From Vibrio sp. Y2-5 (GTDB taxonomy: Bacteria > Pseudomonadota > Gammaproteobacteria > Enterobacterales > Vibrionaceae): a DNA stretch of 64,000 nt. The notes under the pieces were generated by a model that was not told the DNA's origin, ran no database searches, and saw only the letters and a list, made by a program, of their open reading frames with translations. Location: NCBI RefSeq assembly GCF_014596725.1, contig NZ_JACVEG010000001.1, positions 248,001 to 312,000 on the forward strand, read 5' to 3'. Below, in pieces: positions 10,234 through 19,419 of the stretch. A program made the position numbers and the translations under genes. How positions within the stretch are numbered: position 1 is the stretch's first letter; each line of letters opens with the position of its first letter.

Positions 10234-11274
10234 TTAATTGATCTCTACTTGCTCTTCACCAGCTTGAGCTGCTGCAATTTCACCGATAACCCATGCGTTT
10301 TCGCCTTCTGCTTTTAGAAGGTTAACAGCGGCTTCTGCTTGGTCTTGTGGAAGGGCAATGATTAGACCAACACCACAGTTAAACGTACGGTACATTTCGT
10401 GTGTATCTACGTTGCCTTTCTCTTGTAGCCATTTGAAGATTGCAGGCCATTCCCAGCTCTTACCATCAATAACCGCTTTGGTACCTTCAGGAAGTACGCG
10501 AGGGATGTTTTCCCAGAAACCGCCGCCAGTGATGTGGGAGATGGCGTGAATGTTGTGTTCTGCTATCACTTTGAGACCTGACTTGATGTAAATCTTAGTA
10601 GGCTCAAGAAGGTGTTCACCAATCGTTTTACCTTCAAGAAGTTCATTTTTGTCAGCAGCAGAAACTTCTAGAATTTTACGAACTAGAGAGTAACCGTTTG
10701 AGTGTGGGCCACTAGAACCTACAGCAATTAATGCATTACCCGCAGCTACTTTAGTACCGTCGATGATGTCTTCTTTTTCTACGACACCAACACAGAAACC
10801 AGCTACGTCGTAATCTTCGCCTTCATACATTCCCGGCATTTCAGCTGTTTCACCACCAATTAGGGCACAGCCTGCTTGAATACAGCCTTCTGCAATACCA
10901 GAAACAACGTCAGCTGCAGTATCTACATCCAGCTTACCTGTTGCGTAGTAATCAAGGAAAAATAGTGGTTCAGCACCTTGTACAATCAGGTCATTTACAC
11001 ACATAGCCACTAAGTCAATACCAATGGTGTCGTGCTTTTTCATATCCAAAGCAAGACGAAGTTTGGTACCAACACCATCTGTACCAGAAACCAGTACAGG
11101 TTGCTTGTATTTGGTTGGAAGCTCGCACAATGCACCAAAGCCACCAATGCCACCCATTACCTCTGGGCGACGAGTACGCTTTACAGCACCTTTAATTCGT
11201 TCAACAAGTGCATTGCCAGCATCGATATCTACGCCAGCATCTTTGTAGCTAAGTGAAGTCTTGTTACCGCTCAC
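10234..11274 (-). CDS. purM: Phosphoribosylformylglycinamidine cyclo-ligase (AIR synthetase)
   Basis: It closes the imidazole ring, converting FGAM to AIR using ATP. It is 346 residues long, the standard length. Family motifs are [14 protein letters not shown] near residue 65, [11 protein letters not shown] and the glycine-rich [14 protein letters not shown]. It is the first gene of purMN. A PurR-like operator lies at 11338-11353, 64 bp upstream. Confidence 0.97.
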   Translation of the reverse strand: MSGNKTSLSYKDAGVDIDAGNALVERIKGAVKRTRRPEVMGGIGGFGALCELPTKYKQPVLVSGTDGVGTKLRLALDMKKHDTIGIDLVAMCVNDLIVQGAEPLFFLDYYATGKLDVDTAADVVSGIAEGCIQAGCALIGGETAEMPGMYEGEDYDVAGFCVGVVEKEDIIDGTKVAAGNALIAVGSSGPHSNGYSLVRKILEVSAADKNELLEGKTIGEHLLEPTKIYIKSGLKVIAEHNIHAISHITGGGFWENIPRVLPEGTKAVIDGKSWEWPAIFKWLQEKGNVDTHEMYRTFNCGVGLIIALPQDQAEAAVNLLKAEGENAWVIGEIAAAQAGEEQVEIN

Positions 11275-11337
11275 GGGGAAGTTCCTCGGTCTAGTTGGAT
11301 ATGAAAACGGCGCTATTCTACAGGGCTTAAAACAAAA

Positions 11338-11353
11338 AGGAAAACGTTTGCGT
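11338..11353 (-). promoter_or_regulatory. PurR operator upstream of purMN
   Basis: Read on the minus strand the site is ACGCAAACGTTTTCCT, 15 of 16 identical to the PurR consensus ACGCAAACGTTTTCGT. It sits in the 166-bp region shared with upp and fits purine-hypoxanthine repression of purMN. Confidence 0.82.
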
Positions 11354-11400
11354 CAGTTTTTTATCGGTATTTTTGGTCGGTAAAGTTGAAAAAATAGGTG

Positions 11401-11406
11401 TATAAT
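11401..11406 (+). promoter_or_regulatory. Putative -10 element for upp
   Basis: TATAAT, a perfect sigma-70 -10 hexamer, lies 35 bp before the upp start. No good -35 hexamer is seen at 16-18 bp. Confidence 0.5.
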
Positions 11407-11440
11407 CCCGAGGTTTATTTAAATTGTGCCGGAGATGGAA

Positions 11441-12067
11441 ATGAAAGTTGTTGAAGTTAAACACCCTCTTGTTAAACATAAAATTGGCTTGATGAGAGAA
11501 GGTGACATCAGTACTAAGCGCTTTCGTGAGTTAGCAACAGAAGTAGGTAGCCTACTGACTTATGAAGCAACTGCAGACTTTGAAACTGAGAAAGTAACCA
11601 TTAATGGATGGAATGGTCCTGTTGAAGTTGACCAAATTAAAGGTAAGAAAGTAACTGTAGTTCCAATCCTACGTGCTGGCTTAGGCATGATGGATGGTGT
11701 ACTAGAGCATATTCCTAGTGCACGTATCAGTGTTGTCGGAATTTACCGTGATGAAGAAACGCTAGAACCTGTACCGTATTTCAACAAACTGGCTTCAAAC
11801 ATTGAAGAGCGTATTGCGCTTGTTGTTGACCCAATGTTGGCTACTGGTGGTTCTATGATCGCGACCATCGATCTTCTAAAAGAGAAAGGTTGTAACCAAA
11901 TCAAAGTATTGGTTCTTGTGTCTGCGCCAGAAGGTATTGAAGCGTTAGAAAAAGCTCACCCAGATGTGGAACTTTACACTGCGGCTATTGATGAGAAATT
12001 GAATGACAAAGGTTACATCGTTCCGGGTCTTGGCGATGCTGGCGATAAGATCTTTGGTACTAAGTAA
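11441..12067 (+). CDS. upp: Uracil phosphoribosyltransferase
   Basis: This pyrimidine salvage enzyme makes UMP from uracil and PRPP. The start [11 protein letters not shown] is chosen because it aligns with the family N-terminus and has GGAGATGG just upstream (208 residues). The PRPP-binding motif reads [17 protein letters not shown]. The uracil-binding C-terminus [11 protein letters not shown] is present. It is divergent from purMN and is followed by a strong terminator. Confidence 0.96.
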   Translation: MKVVEVKHPLVKHKIGLMREGDISTKRFRELATEVGSLLTYEATADFETEKVTINGWNGPVEVDQIKGKKVTVVPILRAGLGMMDGVLEHIPSARISVVGIYRDEETLEPVPYFNKLASNIEERIALVVDPMLATGGSMIATIDLLKEKGCNQIKVLVLVSAPEGIEALEKAHPDVELYTAAIDEKLNDKGYIVPGLGDAGDKIFGTK

Positions 12068-12081
12068 TTTAGTTTACTTGT

Positions 12082-12107
12082 AAAAAAGGGAGCTTCGGCT
12101 CCCTTTT
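12082..12107 (+). terminator. Terminator after upp
   Basis: GGGAGC-TTCG-GCTCCC with a T4 tail and an A6 leader. The UUCG tetraloop makes it very stable. It can also serve rluF from the other side. Confidence 0.9.
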
Positions 12108-12134
12108 CTGTTTTTTCTGCTTCTGACGAGCTAT

Positions 12135-13184
12135 TTACTTCTTCAGCCCTAGGGTTCCACCGACTCTAGGTGTATTTGACGGCTTATTATTGCCTCTCGC
12201 ACTTTGTTGATTCGGTTTGCTATGTTGAGGTTTACCTTGCTGAGCTCTGCCTTGGTTGTCACTTCTTGCTTTGCCTTTCTTTGAGTTTGGCGCATGGCGG
12301 AAGGTATCAGCGTTGTGACCTTGATAAGTTTTGTCTTTGAAAGAGCTCGATTTCTGGTTTCTGCGAGCTTTTGATTCGCGGTTTTCTTCTCGGCTATCGA
12401 ACAATTTCGCATCTGTCGCTTTGCGAATATTGTGGCCTTTAGCGTCAACTTTTGATGCTTCTTCAGTACCAGTAGAATCTTCACACATCGTCAGAATCTC
12501 TGCCACTTCAGCGTCAGTCAGATAGCGCCATTTCCCGTTTGGAATGCCATCTAAAGAAATATTCATAATACGCACACGGCGCAGTTTAAATACTTCATAC
12601 CCTAAAGCTTCACACATACGACGAATTTGACGGTTGAGACCTTGAGTCAGAATGATACGAAAGGAAAACTTGGTCTCCATTTCTACTTTACATGGCAAGG
12701 TCACTGTATCGAGAATTCTCACGCCAGAAGACATCTGCTTAATAAAATCAGGAGTGATTGGTTTATCGACACGAACTACGTACTCTTTCTCGTGGTTGTT
12801 GCCAGCGCGCAGGATCTTGTTGACGATGTCACCATCATTAGTCAGGAAAATCAAACCATCTGAAGGTTTATCTAAGCGTCCGATAGGGAAAATACGGCTC
12901 TTATGGCCGATAAAATCGACAATATTCCCCGGAACATCTCGTTCAGTAGTACAAGTGATGCCAGTAGGTTTGTTGAGCGCGATATAGATAGATTTTTCTT
13001 TGCTGCGAAGTGACTTACCGTCAATCAGTACTTCATCTTCATCGGTGACTTTGGTACCCATTTCTGGGACTTTGCCATTGATGGTGACTCGACCTTGGTC
13101 AATTAACTTGTCGGCTTCACGACGAGAGCAGTAACCTGTTTCGCTGATGTATTTGTTTAGGCGTTTGCCTTCAGATTGTGACAT
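12135..13184 (-). CDS. rluF: 23S rRNA pseudouridine(2604) synthase RluF
   Basis: It isomerises uridine 2604 in 23S rRNA. The N-terminal S4 RNA-binding domain is [19 protein letters not shown]. The RsuA-type catalytic domain carries the Asp motif [16 protein letters not shown]. The end of the catalytic domain is near residue 235. About 110 further residues form a basic, low-complexity tail rich in K, R, S, N and Q (for example [13 protein letters not shown]), longer than the tail of the ~290-residue E. coli enzyme. RluF and RluB are close relatives. I favour RluF because of the [11 protein letters not shown] segment and the overall match. Confidence 0.85.
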   Translation of the reverse strand: MSQSEGKRLNKYISETGYCSRREADKLIDQGRVTINGKVPEMGTKVTDEDEVLIDGKSLRSKEKSIYIALNKPTGITCTTERDVPGNIVDFIGHKSRIFPIGRLDKPSDGLIFLTNDGDIVNKILRAGNNHEKEYVVRVDKPITPDFIKQMSSGVRILDTVTLPCKVEMETKFSFRIILTQGLNRQIRRMCEALGYEVFKLRRVRIMNISLDGIPNGKWRYLTDAEVAEILTMCEDSTGTEEASKVDAKGHNIRKATDAKLFDSREENRESKARRNQKSSSFKDKTYQGHNADTFRHAPNSKKGKARSDNQGRAQQGKPQHSKPNQQSARGNNKPSNTPRVGGTLGLKK

Positions 13185-13318
13185 GTTGTCTCCTGTAACG
13201 TTTCACAACGGCTTTTTTTGAAAACGATGATAAGCATTGTTTTCAAAATAAATAATGCTTTCGAAATAAATAATGTGTTCAAAATTTGGCGAGGGCGCAT
13301 TCTAACAGGTATCTATAC

Positions 13319-13915
13319 TTAGCCAAGGCGTTTCTGATGGCGCTCTCTGTTTTCGTTTTTCTTCTCAACACTTTTCTTAAACAATACGTAAAGAGCCCCC
13401 GTGCCGCCGTGGAAGCGTTGTGCGCTGTGAATGCATTGCACTTCTTTCATCTGGGTTAACCAGTGTGCGACAAAACTTTTCATCAATGCCGGAGGATTAG
13501 AACGTTCGCCTTTACCATGCACGATAATCACGGTTCTGATATCCATTCGCATGCATTGATTCACGAAGGCTACCACTTCGTCACGTGCTTGTTTGAGCGT
13601 CTTCCTGTGTAAATCGAGACGAGCCTGAATAGGGTATTTCCCCAAGCGCATTTTTTTGTAGACCCCATCCTGAACACCATCACGCTTAAATTCAACGTGA
13701 TCATCTGGTTTGAGCATCGGAGCATGGTCTATAGAAAGATAATCGGGGTCATTCTCTGAATGGGTAATGGCAGCTTCTCGTTTAGCGAGTTGCGCCTCGG
13801 TAACCTGATGAGACTTACTAAGCTCTGCGGTATCTTGTTTGATCGGTCTTACATCACCCATCATTTGATGAAATAGTTCGAAATCATCTTGAGACTCAAA
13901 GTCATCGTTAGACAT
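13319..13915 (-). CDS. smrA: Smr-domain DNA endonuclease SmrA
   Basis: This 198-residue protein has an N-terminal segment matching E. coli YdaL/SmrA (FELFHQMMGDVRPIKQ) and a C-terminal Smr domain. The Smr landmarks are LDLHRKTLKQAR, VIIVHGKGERSNP and the HGGTGALYVLF end. Smr domains nick or cleave nucleic acid; the cellular role of SmrA is not settled. It stands alone on the minus strand. Confidence 0.88.
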   Translation of the reverse strand: MSNDDFESQDDFELFHQMMGDVRPIKQDTAELSKSHQVTEAQLAKREAAITHSENDPDYLSIDHAPMLKPDDHVEFKRDGVQDGVYKKMRLGKYPIQARLDLHRKTLKQARDEVVAFVNQCMRMDIRTVIIVHGKGERSNPPALMKSFVAHWLTQMKEVQCIHSAQRFHGGTGALYVLFKKSVEKKNENRERHQKRLG

Positions 13916-14161
13916 AGTGCTATCTCGAATTAATCACGGAATGTCGGAAGTATAACAATCGAGATTACTCAAGCAACCTGTTCTGTTTGTTGTAGCCAAA
14001 GAGTGTTTGTGATTAACGGTAGGGGAAAAGGTTAGGAAAAGCCTAGCAACCAATCAGTAACGTCGAAAGGGGCAAGATAACGGGCAATAAAAAACCGGAG
14101 TGGACAAGTAATCAACTCCGGTGCAAAGCGTGATTCTATTTAAAAATAGATGCTAAGCGAT

Positions 14162-14302
14162 CTAGTGAGGAGATTTGTCGTTAAGCACTTTGTAGATGAA
14201 ATAGCTGCCATAAAATAGCATCAGCCCTATAGCGCCGAATATAACCAGCATTGAAGATAACCCAACTGCATTACCGAACAGGAGATCTAGCCATAAGTCC
14301 AT
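14162..14302 (-). CDS. Small DUF3149-like membrane protein
   Basis: This is a 46-residue protein with one transmembrane segment (SSMLVIFGAIGLMLFYGSYF) after a short amphipathic start MDLWLDLLFGN and before a charged tail. The ATG at 14302 is chosen because GGAGGAAAT lies just upstream; a longer frame to 14365 has no ribosome site. The sequence matches the DUF3149 family of short gammaproteobacterial membrane proteins from memory. Function is unknown. Confidence 0.75.
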   Translation of the reverse strand: MDLWLDLLFGNAVGLSSMLVIFGAIGLMLFYGSYFIYKVLNDKSPH

Positions 14303-14495
14303 AGTATTTCCTCCAGAAGTGCTTGAGACACTGCATAAGTTAAATTCTGGATAAAAAACCGACACTGATCTGGATCAATTGTGATTGATAGGTTGTGTGA
14401 TTGTTTCTTTTGGTGTGTATTCGGTCACATTTTATTGCTGATTGATTGGTTTTTGAGCGAACGAACGGAAATTAAGAAAAAGTTAATTAAATGAC

Positions 14496-14523
14496 TTGCG
14501 TAACAAAATAGAATCCGTAATAT
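14496..14523 (+). promoter_or_regulatory. Promoter of tRNA-Pro
   Basis: TTGCGT and TAATAT are separated by 16 bp, with the -10 ending 31 bp before the tRNA. This fits a sigma-70 promoter. Confidence 0.6.
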
Positions 14524-14554
14524 ACGCATCCGTTCCCATTGAACGGAACAATCT

Positions 14555-14617
<63 letters not shown>

Positions 14618-14631
<14 letters not shown>

Positions 14632-15399
14632 TATTTAGAAAAAGGCTCTAGTCGAAAGACTGGAGCCTTTTTCGTTTCAGCGTATTTTAAGGATTCGAAC
14701 AGAGTGGGGTTCGCCTGAAGTTTAGGATCTGGCTCTTCACTGACCGTATTTAGAAAAAGGTTCTAGTCGAAATACTGGGGCCTTTTTCGTTTTAGAGAAT
14801 TTCAAGGATTCGGACAGAGTGGGGTTCGCCTGAAGTTTAGGAACTTGCTCTTCACTGACCGTATTTAGAAAAAGGTTCTAGTCGAAATACTGGGGCCTTT
14901 TTCGTTTTAGAGAATTTCAAGGATTCGGACAGAGTGGGGTTCGCCTGAAGTTTAGGAACTTGCTCTTCACTGACCGTATTTAGAAAAAGGTTCTAGTCGA
15001 AATACTGGGGCCTTTTTCGTTTTAGAGAATTTCAAGGATTCGGACAGAGTGGGGTTCGCCTGAAGTTTAGGAACTTGCTCTTCACTGACCGTATTTAGAA
15101 AAAGGTTCTAGTCGAAATACTGGGGCCTTTTTCGTTTTAGAGAATTTCAAGGATTCGGACAGAGTGGGGTTCGCCTGAAGTTTAGGAACTTGCTCTTCAC
15201 TGACCGTATTTAGAAAAAGGTTCTAGTCGAAATACTGGGGCCTTTTTCGTTTTAGAGAATTTCAAGGATTCGAACAGAGTGAGGTTCGTCTGAAGTTCTG
15301 GATCTGGCTCTTCTTCGACCGTATTTAGGTAAAGGCTCTAGTCGAAAGACTGGAGCCGTTTTCGTTTGAGTAAATCTTAAGAGGTCGAACAGGGCGGGG
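14618..15399 (+). repeat. Seven tandem 115-bp repeats derived from the tRNA-Pro 3' end
   Basis: Copies start at 14618 (inside the tRNA), 14733, 14848, 14963, 15078, 15193 and 15308, each 115 bp apart. Each begins with a copy of the tRNA 3' end (CTCTTCACTGACC). A hairpin with a T5 tail follows, then a spacer containing GTGGGGTTCGCCTG. Copies 3 to 5 are virtually identical; the first and last have diverged. The hairpin in the first copy is GGCTCTAGTC-GAAA-GACTGGAGCC. Middle copies keep the stem through G-U pairs. The array ends at the stop codon of the TraB/GumN gene. No protein is encoded. It resembles in plan the rtT repeats after E. coli tyrT. Confidence 0.9.
14638..14674 (+). terminator. 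Terminator-like hairpin after tRNA-Pro (first of seven)
   Basis: A ten-bp stem with a GAAA loop is followed by CTTTTTCGTTT. Equivalent hairpins recur in each later repeat copy, so read-through RNA would meet up to seven terminators in series. Confidence 0.75.
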
Positions 15400-16272
15400 T
15401 TAAAAGAACTCGCAGTTTGCTTTTTGGCTTCGGTTTCGCTGTGTGATTTTGAAACCTTTCTTTTCTAGTAGCTCAATAAAACTCTGTTGGCCTATTAAGT
15501 GGAGAGCACCAACGATCATGACATATTTACCTTTTGGATTAGGTAAAAACTTGCCTGAGCTTATCTTATTGGCCCAATCTTGGTTACGATTAATAACAAA
15601 GGCTTGCTCCATTTCTGGCGACATCTCAGTCAGGTGCATCATTTTTTCAAGGTTCAGTCTATCGCCCGCTTTCCAGCTCTCTATCATGCAGTGAGTCATA
15701 GTTTCATTACTTTCCCACTCATCGATAATACTAACTAACAGCTCTTTACCATCTTCTGGCTGTCGGGTTAACAGATCAATTTGAAATTGCATCGTTTCTA
15801 AAGGTACCAGTGGAACCTTAGTTTCTATTGCTTTCTGCATCAGATGAAGGTCGACACCATCTTTTGTTTCGTAGCCGAGTTTTTGCAATTGTAAGAACTG
15901 AAGTGATAAAGCGGCACTCCAGGGTGGAAGTGTATGGAGTTGCTGAACATTCAGTCCAAACTCAGAAGCGATTTGGTCAAGATTAAACAATTGCTCTTGG
16001 GAAAGTACTTGCTCTGCCTGTTTGGAGGCGGGGGGATAGACAATTTGCTGTTGCTGGGTTGTATCTGACTCAACAATTAGCCCGTCACTGTTATTGAGTG
16101 CTTGGTAGATATCATCAGGTAGGGGGAACATGGATGGTTCCCCTACGTGTACAGAGCCGATAATGGTGAGGCTGACTTTGCCGTTTGTTGCGTTCCAGAA
16201 CAAAGGTTCTGCTTGAGCAGAAAAGACAAATAAAGGTAGCAACCAACGAAGCGTTTGAGTAATGCCAGACAT
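15400..16272 (-). CDS. TraB/GumN family protein (putative exported)
   Basis: This 290-residue protein starts with a signal peptide (LRWLLPLFVFSAQAEP). The family landmarks are TIIGSVHVGEPSMFPLP near the N-terminus and YVMIVGALHLIGQQSFIELL near the C-terminus, each with a conserved Gly-x-x-His. TraB/GumN proteins have a proposed metalloprotease-like (Tiki) fold; the substrate here is unknown. The stop codon abuts the tRNA-Pro repeat array. Confidence 0.8.
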   Translation of the reverse strand: MSGITQTLRWLLPLFVFSAQAEPLFWNATNGKVSLTIIGSVHVGEPSMFPLPDDIYQALNNSDGLIVESDTTQQQQIVYPPASKQAEQVLSQEQLFNLDQIASEFGLNVQQLHTLPPWSAALSLQFLQLQKLGYETKDGVDLHLMQKAIETKVPLVPLETMQFQIDLLTRQPEDGKELLVSIIDEWESNETMTHCMIESWKAGDRLNLEKMMHLTEMSPEMEQAFVINRNQDWANKISSGKFLPNPKGKYVMIVGALHLIGQQSFIELLEKKGFKITQRNRSQKANCEFF

Positions 16273-16409
16273 GCTGTTCCTTATACCAATTCTAAAACTA
16301 GGATAAAAACCTTACTTTAGAAGAGATTAGCTTAGTTGTACTCAGAACGCTTTATTTAATCGTTGATGACTACCTTCGCTCTCCCTTGGATATGTTTAAT
16401 ATCATTCGA

Positions 16410-19184
16410 CTAGTGAAAGCGTGTTTTGACGAGTCGTAGTCGGTTGGCATTACTTACAACGGTAATGGAAGACAACGCCATAGCTGCCCCAGCGACAACT
16501 GGGCTCAATAAAAATCCAAATGCTGGATAGAGCACTCCCGCCGCAATAGGGATACCAAAGGTGTTATAAACAAACGCACCGAACAGGTTCTGCTTCATGT
16601 TTTTGATGGTGGCTTGTGATAGCTCGATGGCGCTGACTACCGATAACGGTGATGAGTTTAGTAGGGTCATTTGCGCGCTTTCTATCGCCACATCACTTCC
16701 GCTGCCCATTGCGATACCAATATCAGCTTGAGCGAGGGCTGGTGCGTCATTAATACCATCTCCCACCATAGCTACAATGCGGTTTTGTTGTTGTAGCGAT
16801 TCAATATGCTGAGCTTTCTGGTCAGGCAAAACCTGCGCAATGACCTGGTCAATGCCCAGTTTGCTGGCAATGGAATTCGCAACGCTTTGGTTATCACCTG
16901 TCAGCATTACGGTATGAATCCCCATCTCGTTAAGCGCCTGAATTGCTTGAGATGCACTTTCTTTTATAGGATCGGCTATTGCAAACAGACCAATCAGTTG
17001 TTTGTCGAGAGCTATGGCAACTGGTGTCCAAGCATTTGAAGAGAACTCATCAAGCGTTTGCTGTGCTTCTGTTAGGTCGATGGCTAAAGACTGGAAGTAA
17101 CCGACAGAACCAATATGTACTATTCGGCCTTGATATTCTGCTTGGATGCCTTGCCCGCGAGAGTTAACGAAGTTGTTAATCGTTGCTGCTGTGATTTCAT
17201 TCTCTTTGGCATACAGACACACCGCTTTAGCTAAAGGGTGTTCTGATTGTAATTCCAAGGCATAAGCGAGACTTAACACTTGTTGTTGGTCTGCATTAAA
17301 AGCCACAAGCTGTTGGACGCTCGGTTTGCCTTGAGTAAGAGTGCCGGTTTTATCAAACACAACCGTATTGATTTTGCTGGCAGATTGCAGAACGTTGGCG
17401 TCTCGAATCAAGATTCCCATTTCAGCCGCTTTACCCACACCAACAGTGACCGACAATGGTGTTGCCAAACCAAGCGCACAAGGACAGGCAATAATCAGTA
17501 CAGTGGTTGCAATGACCAACATGTAGCTGGCTTTTGGATCTGGACCAAACCTGTACCAAATTAGCGCAGAAAAAATAGCGATTAACACCACAGTCGGAAC
17601 AAATACCGCCGAAATTTGGTCAGCCATTTTTGCGATGGCAGGTTTACTACTTTGAGCCTGACGAACCATCTTGATGATGCGCGAGAGCATGGTTTGCGAC
17701 CCAATACCTGTGGCTTCAATTAATAAGCTACCATCCTGATTGATGGTTCCGGCGGAGACATGACTTGAAGCCGTTTTATGTACTGGAATCGGTTCGCCGG
17801 TCAGCATGGATTCATCAACATAAGAGCTGCCTTCTAATACCACACCATCTACCGGAGATTGTTCCCCCGGTTTTACACGCAAAGTCATCCCTTGTTTGAT
17901 ATCAGCGATAGCAATAGTTTGCTCTGTTGTCTCACCGTTATTGGTTACAACCAGAGTGGCTTGTTGTGGTTGCAAATTGATTAGAGCTTGCAGTGATTGC
18001 GTAGTCTTAGCTTTAGCTTTGGCTTCGATGTAATGACCGAGAGAAATCAAACCGATGATCATTGCTGTCGCTTCAAAATAAACGTGACGAGCATTATCTG
18101 GGAACCAGCTTGGCGCAATGACGACCAGTGTTGAATAGAACCAAGCCGCACCTGTGCCCAAAGCAACGAGTGTATCCATAGTGGCACGGCGGTGAGTGAA
18201 TGCTTGCCATGCGCTGGTGAAAAAGCCTTTCCCTGCGGTAGACAAAAGTGCAAGACAGAGTAATCCCACCATACCCCAAGCCATTTGGTCGCTGGTGGTC
18301 TGGATCATCATGTTGCCACCGAATACACCCCAGGCCATTAAAGGCACACCCATAACTAAACCAAGAAACGCATTACGTTTATGTTCTTTTTGGATATTTT
18401 CTAAATGGAGTTGCTGTTTCTTTTGTTGCTCGGCAGGATCATCAACCCATTCAGCCTGATATCCTGCTTGGCTAACAGCTTCAACCAATGCCGATGTGAC
18501 ATCTTGATTTGAAATGACCAAAGCACTTTGTTCAGCCAGATTGACCTGCGCTTTTTCCACTCCTGAAACGGAGAGTAGGGATCTCTCTACGGATGAAACA
18601 CAGCTTGCGCACGTCATACCTTTAATCAGTAAGTGAGTATTTACTAAATCGTCAGTGTGAGTTGGCATTAGCTCCGAAGGTTCGGGGTCAACTGATGGTG
18701 TCGCCGCAGTTACGGGGCTAGGTTCAGCAACTTTCTCTTGCTGAGAAACTTCACCAGTGGTTACTTCTTCGCTCTTTCCTTCTTCATCAACTTGAGGAGC
18801 GCTGGTGAGAGTTGCTTTGTAACCAACTTCTGCCACTCGGTTAATAATTTCTTCGTGTGAGCTTGAAGTAATTAGTGACAACGATTCTTTAGAAACATTC
18901 AGACGAGCAATATCGTCAAAGGTCTGCAAATGCTGAGTGAGCTTATTTACACAATTGCCACAGTTTAGCCCTTGCAGGCTAAATAGCAGGGTGTTGCCTG
19001 CGTGATAGCCCAGCGATTCAATACTGTCGATGACCTTTTCGAGCGGAGAGTTGACATCTAACTCGATAAAAGTGGGTGATAGGGTTTGAATTTCAACCGT
19101 AAAATCAGTGTTGAGTTGACGTTCAACTTTTCGTGTGCAGCCCATACAATTCAAGCCCGATAAAGGTAATGCGTAATGGCCCAT
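16410..19184 (-). CDS. copA: Copper-exporting P1B-type ATPase
   Basis: This inner-membrane pump expels Cu(I). The start MGHYALPLSGLNCMGC at 19184 is chosen for the GGAGGAAAAG ribosome site (924 residues); 20 earlier codons lie within the promoter. Three heavy-metal-associated domains carry CxxC: CMGC near residue 14, CGNC near 80 and CASC near 195. Then come the membrane helices, TGEP (actuator), ACPCALGLATP (Cu-binding CPC), FDKTGTLTQGKP (phosphorylated Asp) and MVGDGINDAPAL. The extra domain compared with two in E. coli CopA may reflect fusion or expansion. A CueR-type promoter precedes it. Confidence 0.96.
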   Translation of the reverse strand: MGHYALPLSGLNCMGCTRKVERQLNTDFTVEIQTLSPTFIELDVNSPLEKVIDSIESLGYHAGNTLLFSLQGLNCGNCVNKLTQHLQTFDDIARLNVSKESLSLITSSSHEEIINRVAEVGYKATLTSAPQVDEEGKSEEVTTGEVSQQEKVAEPSPVTAATPSVDPEPSELMPTHTDDLVNTHLLIKGMTCASCVSSVERSLLSVSGVEKAQVNLAEQSALVISNQDVTSALVEAVSQAGYQAEWVDDPAEQQKKQQLHLENIQKEHKRNAFLGLVMGVPLMAWGVFGGNMMIQTTSDQMAWGMVGLLCLALLSTAGKGFFTSAWQAFTHRRATMDTLVALGTGAAWFYSTLVVIAPSWFPDNARHVYFEATAMIIGLISLGHYIEAKAKAKTTQSLQALINLQPQQATLVVTNNGETTEQTIAIADIKQGMTLRVKPGEQSPVDGVVLEGSSYVDESMLTGEPIPVHKTASSHVSAGTINQDGSLLIEATGIGSQTMLSRIIKMVRQAQSSKPAIAKMADQISAVFVPTVVLIAIFSALIWYRFGPDPKASYMLVIATTVLIIACPCALGLATPLSVTVGVGKAAEMGILIRDANVLQSASKINTVVFDKTGTLTQGKPSVQQLVAFNADQQQVLSLAYALELQSEHPLAKAVCLYAKENEITAATINNFVNSRGQGIQAEYQGRIVHIGSVGYFQSLAIDLTEAQQTLDEFSSNAWTPVAIALDKQLIGLFAIADPIKESASQAIQALNEMGIHTVMLTGDNQSVANSIASKLGIDQVIAQVLPDQKAQHIESLQQQNRIVAMVGDGINDAPALAQADIGIAMGSGSDVAIESAQMTLLNSSPLSVVSAIELSQATIKNMKQNLFGAFVYNTFGIPIAAGVLYPAFGFLLSPVVAGAAMALSSITVVSNANRLRLVKTRFH

Positions 19185-19213
19185 TTTCTTTTCCTCCAAT
19201 CGACAGTAAGAAA

Positions 19214-19245
19214 AGCATAAACCTTGACCTAAAGGTAAGGTCAAG
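19214..19245 (-). promoter_or_regulatory. CueR-type promoter and operator of copA
   Basis: On the minus strand TTGACC (19244-19239) and TATGCT (19219-19214) are separated by 19 bp, the over-long spacer typical of MerR-family activation. The spacer region contains the dyad CTTGACC/GGTCAAG (19223-19229 and 19239-19245). This fits copper-induced activation by CueR, whose gene is not in the window. Confidence 0.88.
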
Positions 19246-19419
19246 CGGTATGGCGAAATAATAAACGTCGTTTGTTACTTGTCTTTCTCAAAGGAGATTG
19301 AATATGAATTAATCTTCCATTGTGGATTTAGTCATCAATGGTAAAATGGCGCCAAATTTTATCCTTTCAGTCGCAGTGGCTTAATGTGCCACTGTTGTTT
19401 TTATATCTAAGGAAGTCAA

